Shown: positions 53,590 to 62,586, counted from the stretch's first letter. The stretch: DNA of 64,000 nucleotides from Vicinamibacterales bacterium (GCA_036496585.1 DASXLB010000042.1:186001-250000); one strand, 5' to 3'. Notes: generated from the sequence alone by a model not told the origin. A program made the numbers and translations.

Positions 53590-56199
53590 ATGCGACCGGC
53601 AGTCGTGCTCGCGGTGATGTCGCTGATGGCCCACGCTCCCCAGGTGAAACCCGATCCCGATCTCGGCGTCACCGACACGCTGGCCGCGGCGCGGGCGGCC
53701 CGCCTGACGAACCTGCGCTACGACCTCGCGTTCGTCATTCCGGCCGAGAAGGGAACGCCGATCGGCGGACGTGAGTTGATCAGGTTTTCGGTCGCGACGA
53801 CCGGCGAACCGATCGTCCTCGACTACGCGCCGGATCGCGCCGGCATCCTGACGCGCTCGGAACTGAACGGCGCGGAGGTGCGGGTGCGTCAGGTCAACGG
53901 CCACATCATCCTCCCTGCCGATCGGGTCCGCGCCGGCGACAACGCCGTGTCGCTCGAATTCAACGCCGGCGACGCGCCGCTCAACCGCAGCGAGGATTTT
54001 CTCTATACGATTTTTGTCCCGTCGAGGGCGCATCTGGCGTTCCCGTGTTTCGACCAGCCCGACTTGAAGGCGCGCTGGACGCTCCAGCTCGACGTGCCGG
54101 CGGGATGGCAGGCGCTCGGCAACGGCGCGGAGGTCGAGCGCCAGACCGACCGCGGCCGCACGACGATCCGCTTCGCGACCACGCAGCCGATCTCGACGTA
54201 TCTCTTCGCGTTTGCGGCCGGCCGGCTCGCCGTCGAGCAGGCCGAACGCGACGGCCGCGTGTTCCGCATGTTCCACCGCGAGACCGACGCCGCGAAGGTG
54301 GCCCGCAACCGCGACGCGATCTTCGACCTGCACGCGCAGGCGCTCGCCTGGCTCGAGCGCTATACCGGCATCCCGTATCCGTTCGGCAAGTTCGACTTCT
54401 TTCTCGTCCCGGCGTTCCAGTTCGGCGGGATGGAACATCCCGGCGCGATCTTCTACAACGCCAGCGGGCTGATGCTCGACGAGAGCGCGACCCAGGAACA
54501 GCTGCTCGGCCGCGCCAACGTCATCGCCCACGAAACCTCGCACATGTGGTTCGGCGATCTGGTGACGATGAAGTGGTTCTCGGACGTGTGGATGAAAGAG
54601 GTCTTCGCCAATTACATGGCCGCGAAGATCGTCAACCCGGCGTTCCCCGGCCTCAACCACGCGCTGCGCTTCCTGCTCGACTACTACCCGGCGGCCTACG
54701 CCGTCGACCGGACGGCTGGCACCAACGAGATCCGCCAGCCGCTGAACAACCTCAACGACGCCGGCACGCTCTACGGCGCGATCATTTATCAGAAGGCCCC
54801 GATCGTGATGCGGCAGCTCGAGACGCTGACCGGGCCGGCCGCGTTCCAGGACGGCCTGCGCGAGTACCTGAAGACCTACTCGTTCAAGAACGCGAGCTGG
54901 CCCGATCTGATCGACATGCTCGACCGCCGCACGCCCGAAGATCTGGCCGCGTGGAGCCATGCCTGGGTCGAGGAACGAGGACGGCCGGAGATTCGCGCCG
55001 AGCTGACGCTCGCGGGCGGCCGCATCGAGAAACTCGTGTTCAGGCAAACCGACCCCCTGGCGCCGCGCCGGCTCGTCTGGAACCAGCGGATCCAGGTCGC
55101 GGTGGGCAGCGGAGGACACGTGACGCTGCTGCCCGTCCACCTGAACGCGGCGCGCGTCGACGTGCCAGCGGCGCACGGCCTGCCGGCCGATTTCGTGATC
55201 GCAAACGGCGGCGGCATCGCCTACGGCGAGATCCGCCTCGATCCGGCGAGCCTCGTCTGGCTGACCCGGCATCTGCCCGAGGTTGACGACGACCTGACCA
55301 GAGGCGCGGTGTGGATCACGCTGTGGGATGCGCTGCTCGCCGGCGAGATCAAGGCGAACGCGCTACTCGACCTGGCCACGACGGCGCTGCCGGCCGAGAA
55401 GAACGAGCTGAACGTCGGTCGCATCCTCGGCTACACGCGGTCCGCGTACTGGCAGTTCTCGAGCGCCGCCGACCGCGACGCGCGCGCGGCGCGGCTCGAA
55501 CGGATGCTGCGCGACGGGCTCGAGGCGGCGCCGTCACAGACACTGAAAGCGGCGTGGTTCGGGGCGCTGCGCGACGTGGCGCAGACTCCCGCCACGGTGA
55601 ACTGGCTGGCGCGGGTGTGGAGCGGCGACGAGAAGATCCCCGGGCTGACGCTCGCCGAGCCCGATTTCATCCGGCTGGCCGAGGAGCTCGCGGTGCGCGG
55701 CGCGCCCGACGCGGCCGCGATCCTGACTCGCCAGATCGAGCGCACCACGAACCCGGATCGCAAGGCACAACTGGTGTTCGTCCGCCCCGCCCTCTCGGCG
55801 GATCCCGCTGAACGCGACGCCTGGTTCACCTCGCTCGCCGAGGTCGCCAACCGGCGCCACGAGCCCTGGGTACTCGAGGGCCTGCGCTACCTGCACCACC
55901 CGCTGCGCGCGGCGGAGACGGAGCGGTACATCGAGCCCAGCCTGGTGATGCTGCGCGAAATCCAGCGGACGGGCGACATCTTCTTTCCCAAGCGCTGGAT
56001 GGACGCGACGCTGGGCGGGCACCAGTCCCGCGCCGCCGCCGCCACCGTGACAGCGTTCCTGCAGCGGCAGCCGCCCGACTACCCCGAGCGGCTCCGTCGC
56101 ATCATCCTGTCCTCTGCCGACGATCTGTTCCGCGCCGCCGGATCGCCGCGCGGCACCGCGTCGATTCCGCCGCGCCGCCACCCGGCCCAGCCCAACTGA
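53590..56199 (+). CDS. M1-family zinc aminopeptidase
   Basis: An 869-residue peptidase that removes N-terminal residues from peptides. The exopeptidase motif GGMEHPG (279-285) and the zinc site HETSHMWFGD (H314, E315, H318) with the third ligand E337 in MKEVFANY are intact, at the normal 18-residue spacing. A short hydrophobic N-terminus (VVLAVMSLMAHA) suggests a signal peptide and export. The C-terminal ERAP1-like helical region from about 530 is present. The ATG at 53590 fits the predicted leaderless promoter. It is followed 19 bases later by the asparaginase-like gene. Confidence 0.93.
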   Translation: MRPAVVLAVMSLMAHAPQVKPDPDLGVTDTLAAARAARLTNLRYDLAFVIPAEKGTPIGGRELIRFSVATTGEPIVLDYAPDRAGILTRSELNGAEVRVRQVNGHIILPADRVRAGDNAVSLEFNAGDAPLNRSEDFLYTIFVPSRAHLAFPCFDQPDLKARWTLQLDVPAGWQALGNGAEVERQTDRGRTTIRFATTQPISTYLFAFAAGRLAVEQAERDGRVFRMFHRETDAAKVARNRDAIFDLHAQALAWLERYTGIPYPFGKFDFFLVPAFQFGGMEHPGAIFYNASGLMLDESATQEQLLGRANVIAHETSHMWFGDLVTMKWFSDVWMKEVFANYMAAKIVNPAFPGLNHALRFLLDYYPAAYAVDRTAGTNEIRQPLNNLNDAGTLYGAIIYQKAPIVMRQLETLTGPAAFQDGLREYLKTYSFKNASWPDLIDMLDRRTPEDLAAWSHAWVEERGRPEIRAELTLAGGRIEKLVFRQTDPLAPRRLVWNQRIQVAVGSGGHVTLLPVHLNAARVDVPAAHGLPADFVIANGGGIAYGEIRLDPASLVWLTRHLPEVDDDLTRGAVWITLWDALLAGEIKANALLDLATTALPAEKNELNVGRILGYTRSAYWQFSSAADRDARAARLERMLRDGLEAAPSQTLKAAWFGALRDVAQTPATVNWLARVWSGDEKIPGLTLAEPDFIRLAEELAVRGAPDAAAILTRQIERTTNPDRKAQLVFVRPALSADPAERDAWFTSLAEVANRRHEPWVLEGLRYLHHPLRAAETERYIEPSLVMLREIQRTGDIFFPKRWMDATLGGHQSRAAAATVTAFLQRQPPDYPERLRRIILSSADDLFRAAGSPRGTASIPPRRHPAQPN

Positions 56200-56218
56200 C
56201 GAACGCTGGAGACCTGCC

Positions 56219-56752
56219 ATGGGCATCCGAATCCTCGTGACCGGCGGCACGTTCGACAAGGAGTACGACGAGCTCACCGGACAGCTGTACTTCCGCGACA
56301 CGCACCTGCAGGAAATGCTGCGGCGCGGACGGGCGCGGCTCGAGCTGGCGATCGACACGGTGATGATGATCGACAGCCTCGAGATGAACGACGCCGGGCG
56401 GGCCGCGATCGTGGCGCGCTGTCGGGCCGCCGCCGAGCGCGCGATCGTCGTCACGCACGGCACCGACACGATGGTCGACACCGCGCGCGCGCTGGCCGGC
56501 GCCGGCCTCGCTGATCGGACGATCGTCCTGACGGGCGCGATGGTGCCGTACGCGTTCGGCAGCTCGGACGGCCTCTTCAACCTCGGCAGCGCCCTCTCGT
56601 TCGCGCAGGTGCTGCCGCCGGGCGTCTACGTCGCGATGAACGGGCGGCATTTCCCCTGGAACGGCGTGCGCAAGAACCGGCAGACCGGCGTCTTCGAAGC
56701 CACCGACGAGGGGGGGCCGGACGTCAGGGGATCAGGAGACGCCGAACAATAG
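56219..56752 (+). CDS. single-domain asparaginase-like protein
   Basis: A 177-residue protein matching only the N-terminal, catalytic half of type I/II L-asparaginases. The threonine motif ILVTGGTFDKEYDELTG lies at 5-21 and the second VVTHGTDTMVDTA near 77-89, with IVLTGAMVPYAFGSSDG following. Full enzymes are about 330 residues with a C-terminal domain that completes the active site of the neighbouring subunit. The absence of that domain here means the activity could differ. GGAG eight bases before the ATG supports the start. Short asparaginase-domain proteins form a recurrent group, so it is probably not a decayed pseudogene. Confidence 0.82.
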   Translation: MGIRILVTGGTFDKEYDELTGQLYFRDTHLQEMLRRGRARLELAIDTVMMIDSLEMNDAGRAAIVARCRAAAERAIVVTHGTDTMVDTARALAGAGLADRTIVLTGAMVPYAFGSSDGLFNLGSALSFAQVLPPGVYVAMNGRHFPWNGVRKNRQTGVFEATDEGGPDVRGSGDAEQ

Positions 56753-56815
56753 GCGACCGGAGCTGCGACCGGCGAGCGGCCGCACGCTCCTCGGCGCCTG
56801 TGATAAAGGGATAGT

Positions 56816-57967
56816 GTGCACACCAACGTTCTGACCTCAAAGCTCCCCAACGTCGGCACGACGATCTTCACCGTGATGTCGAAGCTTGCCGCCGATCTCG
56901 GCGCCATCAACCTGTCGCAGGGCTTTCCCGATTTCGACTGCGATCCGGCGCTGGTCGAGGCGGTGGCGCGGCACATGCGCGAGGGTCGCAACCAGTACGC
57001 GCCGATGCAGGGGGTGCCGGCGCTGCGCCAGGCGATCGCGGCGAAGTACAACGCGCTCTACGGATCGAACTACGACGGCGACCTCGAGGTCACCGTCACC
57101 TCCGGCGGCACGGAGGGAATCTTCGACGCCGTCGCCTGCGTCATCCGTCCTGGCGACGAGGTCATCGTCTTCGAACCGTGCTACGACTCCTACGTCCCGT
57201 CGATCGAGCTGAACGGCGGCAAGGCGGTCATCGTCTCGCTCCGCTATCCCGACTATCGCTTCCCCTGGGACGAGGTACGCGCCGCGATCACGCCGCGCAC
57301 GAAAATGATCATGATCAACACGCCGCTCAACCCGGCGGCGGTGATCCTCACCGAAGGGGATATCCGCGAGCTCGTGTCGATCGTCGAGGGCACCGATATC
57401 ACGATCGTCAGCGATGAGGTCTACGAGCACATCGTCTTCGACGGAGCGCTGCACACCAGCATGGCGCGCTATCCGCAGCTTCGCGAGCGCAGCTTCATCG
57501 TCGGCTCGTTCGGCAAGACCTACTCCGTGACCGGGTGGAAGATGGGCTACGTCGTGGCGCCTGGCCCGTTGTCGACGGAGTTCCGCAAGGCGCACCAGTT
57601 CACGACCTTCTCGTCGTTCACGCCGGCGCAGTACGCCTTTGCCGATTTCCTGAACGAGCGGCGGGGCTGGCCGGAACTGTCGGCGTTCTACCAGCGCAAG
57701 CGCGATCTGTTCCTGTCGCTGCTCGAGGGCTCGCGCTGGACGCCGCTGCCCTCGCGCGGCACCTACTTCCAGCTGCTCGACTACTCGGCGTTCAGCGACG
57801 AAAAGGACATGGATCTGGCGCTGCGCCTGACGCGCGAGATCGGCGTGGCGTCGATCCCGACCTCGGCGTTCCTCTACCGGCAGCCGCCGCCGCCGGTGTT
57901 GCGCTTCTGCTTCGCCAAGAAGGACGAGACGCTCGAGAAGGCCTGCGACAAGCTGCGGCGGCTGTGA
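56816..57967 (+). CDS. methionine-type aminotransferase (YbdL-like)
   Basis: A 383-residue fold-type I PLP aminotransferase. The Schiff-base lysine is K234 in GSFGKTYSVTGWKMGY, the substrate-carboxylate arginine region is PPPVLRFCFAKK, and the N-terminal INLSQGFPDFDCDP is typical of the YbdL/kynurenine aminotransferase group that prefers methionine, histidine or aromatic amino acids. It starts at the GTG at 56816, preceded by AAAGGGA. It lies 63 bases after the asparaginase-like gene on the same strand, so amino-acid turnover is a shared theme with the aminopeptidase. It converges with the SGNH gene, with four bases between stops. Confidence 0.9.
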   Translation: MHTNVLTSKLPNVGTTIFTVMSKLAADLGAINLSQGFPDFDCDPALVEAVARHMREGRNQYAPMQGVPALRQAIAAKYNALYGSNYDGDLEVTVTSGGTEGIFDAVACVIRPGDEVIVFEPCYDSYVPSIELNGGKAVIVSLRYPDYRFPWDEVRAAITPRTKMIMINTPLNPAAVILTEGDIRELVSIVEGTDITIVSDEVYEHIVFDGALHTSMARYPQLRERSFIVGSFGKTYSVTGWKMGYVVAPGPLSTEFRKAHQFTTFSSFTPAQYAFADFLNERRGWPELSAFYQRKRDLFLSLLEGSRWTPLPSRGTYFQLLDYSAFSDEKDMDLALRLTREIGVASIPTSAFLYRQPPPPVLRFCFAKKDETLEKACDKLRRL

Positions 57968-57971
57968 CGCG

Positions 57972-58931
57972 TCACTCGCGCGAGGCCGGCGGCGGCGGCG
58001 CGGCGAGCCGCACGGCAAAATCGCGCGCCCCGGCCGGAGACAGGTGCATGCCGTCCTCGAACGCCTCGTCCGGCATCCAGTCCGACGCCTTCAGGTAGTT
58101 CGCGCCCGCCCGCCGGATCTCCCCAGCAACGTACTCGCGATAGGCCGCCCATTCCGGCGTCTCGTAATACCGGGCGCGATGCCTCGACGTCTGCGGCATC
58201 TCGACCACGAACGTGGCAGCGTGACGCTGGCGCGTCTCGTCGAGCAGATCGGCGATCGCGCCGGTGAGCGGCGTCCGGCTGGCCACGGCCTGCGCGCAGG
58301 CAAGCCGGAACGCCTCTGGCGTGAGCGCCTCGAGCTCGGCGAAATCAGCGATCCGGCCGAAGCGGCCGACCGGCTCGGGCGGCACGCCGATCTCGCGCAG
58401 CCGTCGCCGCCATCGCTCGACTCCGGCCCAGATGGCGGCCCGCTCGACGAACATCGGGAGGTGTCCCAGCGCGCGGAACTGGAAACGCTGCCACCGGCTG
58501 TCGGGAGCGATGAGACGTTCGGCCACGTCCGGATCGATGTAGAACGCCGCCGCGCGATTGCCGAACAGATCGGACCAGGCGACGCCAGGCGGCGCCGTCA
58601 GTTGCGCGTCGAAGAAGCCGTAGACGACGCGCCGCGGGCGAAGCGCCATGGCGCGGTGCAGCAGCAGATCGTGCTCGATCGGCGAGCTGCTGCCCATTCC
58701 GATGTTGATCGCCGGCCCGTCGCCGCTCGCCTGCGCGTAGGCAGCGGCGTCGATGCCGGCCTCCACCAGGGAGTTGCCGGCCAGCACCGTCGTCACCGGC
58801 GGCGACGACTGGATGGCGCGGAGCAGTTGGCGGGGCACGGCGTTGACGGCCAGCCGCGCGATGACGACGTTCAACGCGGCCATCAGCGCGATCGCGAGCA
58901 GCAGTTGGACGGCGAAGCCGCGCCTGGCCAT
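57972..58931 (-). CDS. SGNH-hydrolase-like membrane-anchored protein (DltD-like role)
   Basis: A 319-residue protein with an N-terminal membrane anchor (FAVQLLLAIALMAALNVVIA). Its SGNH/GDSL catalytic blocks are the serine motif VLAGNSLVEAG (S54) and the C-terminal DGMHLSPAGARDF with the Asp/His pair D293 and H296. In the Dlt system and in alginate and peptidoglycan acylation, such proteins make the final extracytoplasmic acyl transfer to a polymer. Here it directly follows a 60-residue membrane microprotein (4-base gap) and an MBOAT gene, so it is probably the terminal acyltransferase or esterase of the same cassette. Overall similarity to DltD is not obvious by eye; the role is inferred from architecture. 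Confidence 0.75.
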   Translation of the reverse strand: MARRGFAVQLLLAIALMAALNVVIARLAVNAVPRQLLRAIQSSPPVTTVLAGNSLVEAGIDAAAYAQASGDGPAINIGMGSSSPIEHDLLLHRAMALRPRRVVYGFFDAQLTAPPGVAWSDLFGNRAAAFYIDPDVAERLIAPDSRWQRFQFRALGHLPMFVERAAIWAGVERWRRRLREIGVPPEPVGRFGRIADFAELEALTPEAFRLACAQAVASRTPLTGAIADLLDETRQRHAATFVVEMPQTSRHRARYYETPEWAAYREYVAGEIRRAGANYLKASDWMPDEAFEDGMHLSPAGARDFAVRLAAPPPPASRE

Positions 58932-58935
58932 GCGA

Positions 58936-59118
58936 TCAGAAGTCGACGTAGATGAACTTCGTCGCCTGGCCGCAGAAGACGAGGACGAACAGCCCCAGCG
59001 CGCCCCACCACAGGGCCCACGCCCACGAGGCGACGCCGATCGAAACACCCGGAGGCGGCGTGTCGGTACAGCCGGCCACGTAGTCGGCCAGGTCCTTGAG
59101 ACGACGCAACAGGTTCAT
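58936..59118 (-). CDS. 60-residue DltX-like microprotein
   Basis: A single-span membrane protein of 60 residues (ATG at 59118). A soluble or amphipathic N-terminus (MNLLRRLKDLADYVAGCT) leads to one hydrophobic segment (WAWALWWGALGLFVLVF, 32-48) and a short tail ending FIYVDF, with Tyr57 four residues from the end. Gram-positive DltX, about 50 residues, is likewise a single-span protein ending in a near-identical FIYNEF, whose tyrosine is proposed to carry the acyl group from the MBOAT DltB to DltD. The gene sits exactly between the MBOAT gene (4-base gap) and the SGNH gene (4-base gap), the same functional set. A longer frame upstream is shadow. Confidence 0.8.
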   Translation of the reverse strand: MNLLRRLKDLADYVAGCTDTPPPGVSIGVASWAWALWWGALGLFVLVFCGQATKFIYVDF

Positions 59119-59122
59119 CGAG

Positions 59123-60301
59123 TCACCCGAAAATAAGCTGCCGGAAATACAACGCCGCGGTCGGCAGATCCATGGCGAAGAAGGCCCAACCACAGGTGAC
59201 GGCGGCAAAGGTGGCGGCCCATGACGAAAACCGGCCCAGCGCCGTCGGCGGCGCCGCCGGCCTGGAGCCTCGGCGGGTCACCCACCACCGATGAATGACC
59301 AGTAGTCCCCCGTGCCACGCGCCCCAGACCAGAAAATTGAGGCTGGCGCCGTGCCACAAGCCGCTGACGAGCATGGTCGTCATCACATTGGCGGAGACAC
59401 GCCATCGCCCGGCGCGTGAGCCGCCAAGCGGAATGAAGACATAGTCGGTCAGCCATCGCGTCAGCGAGCGATGCCAGTTGCGCCAGAAGTCGGCGATGTT
59501 CGTCCGGAAATACGGCCAGTCGAAGTTCTCGGGAATGGCGAAGCCGAACAGCCGCCCGGATCCGATCGCGATGTCCGAGTACGCCGAGAAGTCGAAGTAG
59601 ATCTTCCCGGCGTAGGCCAGCAGCCAGAGCAGCAGCACCGGACGTGACGCGTGCGGAATGTCGGCGGCGTTCAGGTGAACGGTCAGGCTCGACAGCACAT
59701 CGGCAACCCCGAACTTCTTCACCAGCCCGACGAGGATGCGGGTGATGCCGCGGTTCCAGTCGAGCGGCCAGTCACGGCTGGGACTGCGCAGACCCGTCAC
59801 GAAGTACTGAAAGCGCTTGATCGGCCCGGCGACGAGCGTCGGAAAGAAGAAGATGAACGCCAGGTACTCGCCGAGCGTCCCCCGCTCGACTCGCGAATGG
59901 TAGCGATCGACAGCGTAGTGAATGAACTCGAACGTGAAGAATGAAATACCGAGCGGCAGGAAGGCGCCGTGCCACGCCCAGCGATTGGCACCCCCTGCCG
60001 TGGCCAGGCCGGTCAGGAAGTTCCAGTACTTGAACACAGCGAGAATGCCGACGCTGACCGCGACGCCGAGCAGACACCAGCGAGATCGGCTGGTGTAAAA
60101 ACGGCTGAGGAGCGCCTCCCAGATGAAGATCGCGATGCAGGCGGCGCCCATCCAGCCCGCGAACTCCGTCACGGAGAAATAGAGGAAAAAGAGAACGCCC
60201 GAGGCGACGAGGACCCACGGCCGGAACCATGGACCGGTCGCCCTGAACAGCAGCGCCGCGGGAATCAGGAACAGGAAATAACTGAAGGTGGTGAAGATCA
60301 A
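59123..60301 (-). CDS. MBOAT-family O-acyltransferase (DltB/AlgI-like)
   Basis: A 392-residue polytopic acyltransferase with about eleven membrane segments. MBOAT hallmarks are visible: YFDFSAYSDIAIGSGRLFGF, FWRNWHRSLTRWLTDYVFIP (H277) and the catalytic-histidine motif SGLWHGASLNFLVWGAWHG (H317, second His H330). It would pass an acyl group from a cytoplasmic donor across the membrane. The start is a TTG at 60301 that overlaps the preceding stop as TTGA, matching the overlap style of this genome. It also puts a normal MIFTTFSYFLFLIP start on the protein; no ATG is available. The acyl donor and carrier protein are not encoded nearby. Confidence 0.92.
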   Translation of the reverse strand: MIFTTFSYFLFLIPAALLFRATGPWFRPWVLVASGVLFFLYFSVTEFAGWMGAACIAIFIWEALLSRFYTSRSRWCLLGVAVSVGILAVFKYWNFLTGLATAGGANRWAWHGAFLPLGISFFTFEFIHYAVDRYHSRVERGTLGEYLAFIFFFPTLVAGPIKRFQYFVTGLRSPSRDWPLDWNRGITRILVGLVKKFGVADVLSSLTVHLNAADIPHASRPVLLLWLLAYAGKIYFDFSAYSDIAIGSGRLFGFAIPENFDWPYFRTNIADFWRNWHRSLTRWLTDYVFIPLGGSRAGRWRVSANVMTTMLVSGLWHGASLNFLVWGAWHGGLLVIHRWWVTRRGSRPAAPPTALGRFSSWAATFAAVTCGWAFFAMDLPTAALYFRQLIFG

Positions 60302-60726
60302 CGGAGTCCCGTCATCCTGTCGTGGCGCCGCGCGGCGCGGGCGATGTAGGCGCCGAGCCCCATCACGATACCCGACAGGGCGCCGAGCGCGACGAAGCGC
60401 CCCCAGCGTACGAACGGCCGATCGATGATCGCGTTCGACGGCTGGTCCATCTGATAGAGGACGTCCACCTTCGTACCGTCGGGATAGGCTCCACTGACGG
60501 AGCTGGCGGTGAAGCTGACGCGATCTCCGCCAGGCAGTGTGAACGTCACCATCGGATGGCCGTTCAGGTGCCCGGTGACGGTGCCGGCGGCGCGCGCCGC
60601 GATCGCCAGGCGATCCTGTTCGTTCCTGAACCCCTGGAAGGCGTACATCCCAACGATGAGGCCGACAATGAACAGCAGGATGCCGGCCGCGGCGGCGCCG
60701 ATCGGATACGCCTTCTCCTCTGACAC
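60298..60726 (-). CDS. DUF3592-domain membrane protein
   Basis: A 142-residue protein with two membrane spans (near residues 8-28 and 112-130) flanking an extracytoplasmic beta-rich DUF3592-type domain (VSFTASSVSGAYPDGTKVDV, then LYQMDQPSNAIIDRPFV). Function unknown; the family is widespread. The GTG at 60726 begins MSEEKAYPIGAAAAGILL. Its stop overlaps the TTG start of the MBOAT gene, so it may be produced together with the acylation cassette and could be a membrane partner of it. Confidence 0.78.
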   Translation of the reverse strand: MSEEKAYPIGAAAAGILLFIVGLIVGMYAFQGFRNEQDRLAIAARAAGTVTGHLNGHPMVTFTLPGGDRVSFTASSVSGAYPDGTKVDVLYQMDQPSNAIIDRPFVRWGRFVALGALSGIVMGLGAYIARAARRHDRMTGLR

Positions 60727-60734
60727 GATCGCGG

Positions 60735-61385
60735 CTAAGTCTTGGGGACCGCGAGACCGATCTGACAGGCGACACCCGTGCCGCCCAGACCGCAGTAGCC
60801 GTCGGGGTTCTTCGACAGGTACTGCTGGTGGTAGTCCTCGGCGTAGTAGAACTCCGGAGCGGGCAGGATCTCGGTGGTGATCTTGCCGTGACGGGCCTGG
60901 CTCAGCGCGCGCTGATACTCGTCGCGCGAGCGCTCGGCGGCGGCGCGCTGCTCGTCGTCGAAGTAGTAGACGCCGGATCGATATTGGGTGCCGACGTCGT
61001 TCCCCTGCCGCATCCCCTCGGTCGGATCGTGGCTCTCCCAGAACGTCTTGAGCAGCGCGTCGTACGACACCTTCGCGGGGTCGAACACGACCAACACGAC
61101 TTCGTTGTGTCCGGTGTGGCCCGTGCACACCTCGCGATAGGTCGGGTTCGGCGTGTACCCCGCCGCATAGCCGACAGCGGTGGTGTAGACGCCCGGCACC
61201 TGCCAGAATTTTTTCTCCGCCCCCCAGAAGCAGCCGAGACCGAACATCGCCTTCTGCAGGTGCGGCGGAAACGGCCCTTGGAGCGGCGCGCCCTGCAGCA
61301 CGTGATGCGCAGCCGGCACCGGCATCCTCTCGGCGCGTCCCTTGAGCGCATCCTCCGGCTTCGGCATCGTGGCCTTGTTGAACAT
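60735..61385 (-). CDS. msrA: peptide-methionine (S)-S-oxide reductase
   Basis: A 216-residue MsrA that repairs oxidised methionine. The catalytic cysteine is C52 in [18 protein letters not shown]; the family motifs [20 protein letters not shown] and FWESHDPT are intact, with likely resolving cysteines near the C-terminus ([12 protein letters not shown]). The first 45 residues are an extra N-terminal segment without a clear signal peptide. The companion MsrB lies about 2.4 kb upstream on the same strand, so the pair brackets the YdjG/YdjI-like genes. Confidence 0.95.
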   Translation of the reverse strand: MFNKATMPKPEDALKGRAERMPVPAAHHVLQGAPLQGPFPPHLQKAMFGLGCFWGAEKKFWQVPGVYTTAVGYAAGYTPNPTYREVCTGHTGHNEVVLVVFDPAKVSYDALLKTFWESHDPTEGMRQGNDVGTQYRSGVYYFDDEQRAAAERSRDEYQRALSQARHGKITTEILPAPEFYYAEDYHQQYLSKNPDGYCGLGGTGVACQIGLAVPKT

Positions 61386-61404
61386 GGTTTCTTCTCCGGC
61401 GCCG

Positions 61405-62502
61405 CTAGTGACGCCCCCCCTGCGACAGCAGGAGGATCATCACGAAAATGATAATCCCGATGATCAGGAAGAACACCTTCCAGAAGCTCTTCGGGTACTC
61501 GCCGGCCATGCGGCCGGTCGAGCCGTTGACCAGCAGATGGAACACTTTGGCGCCGTAGGTGTAGGTGAGCAGCCACAGCGGCACCAGGATGTGCTTGAAG
61601 GTGCGGCCCGAAAACGTGGGCTCGATCGTCAGGCCGCGGTGCGTGTCTCCGGGAATCTGCGCCGCGCACAACGCCATCAGCTTCACGCGCATCTGGTCTT
61701 CCGACGCCTTCGCCGCGTCCAGCAGCACCACCTGGTAGTGCTCGACGACGAAACCGGAGAGGAACGACGTGTCGTAGGCGACCAGCTCGTTCGTCGGAAA
61801 CGGCTCGACCTGCTTGAGCAGCGCGCGCGAGACGCCCTGCGTCCCGGGCACCGGCTCATCGTCGAAGAAGTGCTCGACCGAGCCCGATGCCGGCTCCCAG
61901 CGCGTTTGCTGGACCTGGCGGGTCTGCTGGTTTCCCTTGTCGTCGCGGTAGGTTTCCTGGGTGTAGTAGTAGTAGCCGGCTTCGGCCGTCCACGGGCACA
62001 CCACCTGCGCGTCGAAGGTCCAGTAGGGGATGTAGACGCCCTTGACGGTGTCGACGAGGGCGCGCGTCTTCAGCGAGCCCGGCGCCAGCCACTTGCTCTG
62101 GTACCAGCGCCGGATCTGCTCGCGGACGGCCGATTCGGCGACGCGGAACGGCAGCAGGCTCTGCGGCCGGATCGGGGCCTTGATTTCCTCGTAGTCGACC
62201 AGCTCCGGGGAGCCACAGAATTCACAGCGCTGCCCGACGCGCGTTGGATCGAAGACCGAGACGGCCTTACAGCTGCGGCACTGGACGGTGCGCTTCTCGG
62301 TGAGCCAGCCGCGCTGGTCGTCCGGCATCTCGCGGAGCGCCTTGACCAGATCGAGCTCCTCGATCTTGCCGGTGGCGGCGTCGATCGCGTACGGCGACTC
62401 GGTCCCGCAGAACGGGCAGACGAGCTTCTGCTTGCCGGGATTCCACTCCGCCTGCGCGCCGCAGGCCGGACACGGGTGCTTGTCGAGCGCTTCTACAGCC
62501 AT
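61405..62502 (-). CDS. TFIIB-type zinc-ribbon membrane protein (YdjG-like)
   Basis: A 365-residue protein with an N-terminal double zinc ribbon ([13 protein letters not shown] and [10 protein letters not shown], then VQCRSCKAV and [10 protein letters not shown]), a central domain rich in Trp/Tyr ([16 protein letters not shown]) and a C-terminal membrane helix ([17 protein letters not shown]). This layout resembles Bacillus YdjG, encoded with the SPFH protein YdjI in a membrane-stress operon. The ATG at 62502 gives the first zinc ribbon at residue 10; an upstream methionine at 62562 would fall within the octamer repeats. It follows the SPFH gene here, as in the ydj operon. Confidence 0.85.
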   Translation of the reverse strand: MAVEALDKHPCPACGAQAEWNPGKQKLVCPFCGTESPYAIDAATGKIEELDLVKALREMPDDQRGWLTEKRTVQCRSCKAVSVFDPTRVGQRCEFCGSPELVDYEEIKAPIRPQSLLPFRVAESAVREQIRRWYQSKWLAPGSLKTRALVDTVKGVYIPYWTFDAQVVCPWTAEAGYYYYTQETYRDDKGNQQTRQVQQTRWEPASGSVEHFFDDEPVPGTQGVSRALLKQVEPFPTNELVAYDTSFLSGFVVEHYQVVLLDAAKASEDQMRVKLMALCAAQIPGDTHRGLTIEPTFSGRTFKHILVPLWLLTYTYGAKVFHLLVNGSTGRMAGEYPKSFWKVFFLIIGIIIFVMILLLSQGGRH

Positions 62503-62511
62503 CGCGAACTT

Positions 62512-62586
62512 GGAGATGTGGAAGTGTGGAGATGTGGGAATGTGGAAATGTGAGATTTCCACATCTCACATTCCGACACTTCCAAA
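62512..62586. repeat. octamer repeat array forming an inverted repeat
   Basis: Five tandem copies of an eight-base unit with consensus GGARATGT occupy 62512-62551 (copies begin at 62512, 62520, 62528, 62536, 62544). They are followed by the reverse complement of similar units from about 62555 to 62586, so the block can fold on itself. It fills most of the 84-base gap between the SPFH gene and the zinc-ribbon gene. It could be a transcription or mRNA-processing element, or a simple-sequence repeat. Confidence 0.7.

Noticed and set aside
56219..56752. Asparaginase as a truncated pseudogene
   Set aside because: There is a good ribosome-binding site, intact motifs and no downstream remnant of the missing domain.
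62512..62586. Possible CRISPR or attachment site
   Set aside because: Units are eight bases in direct tandem with no spacers, and no integrase or tRNA is present.
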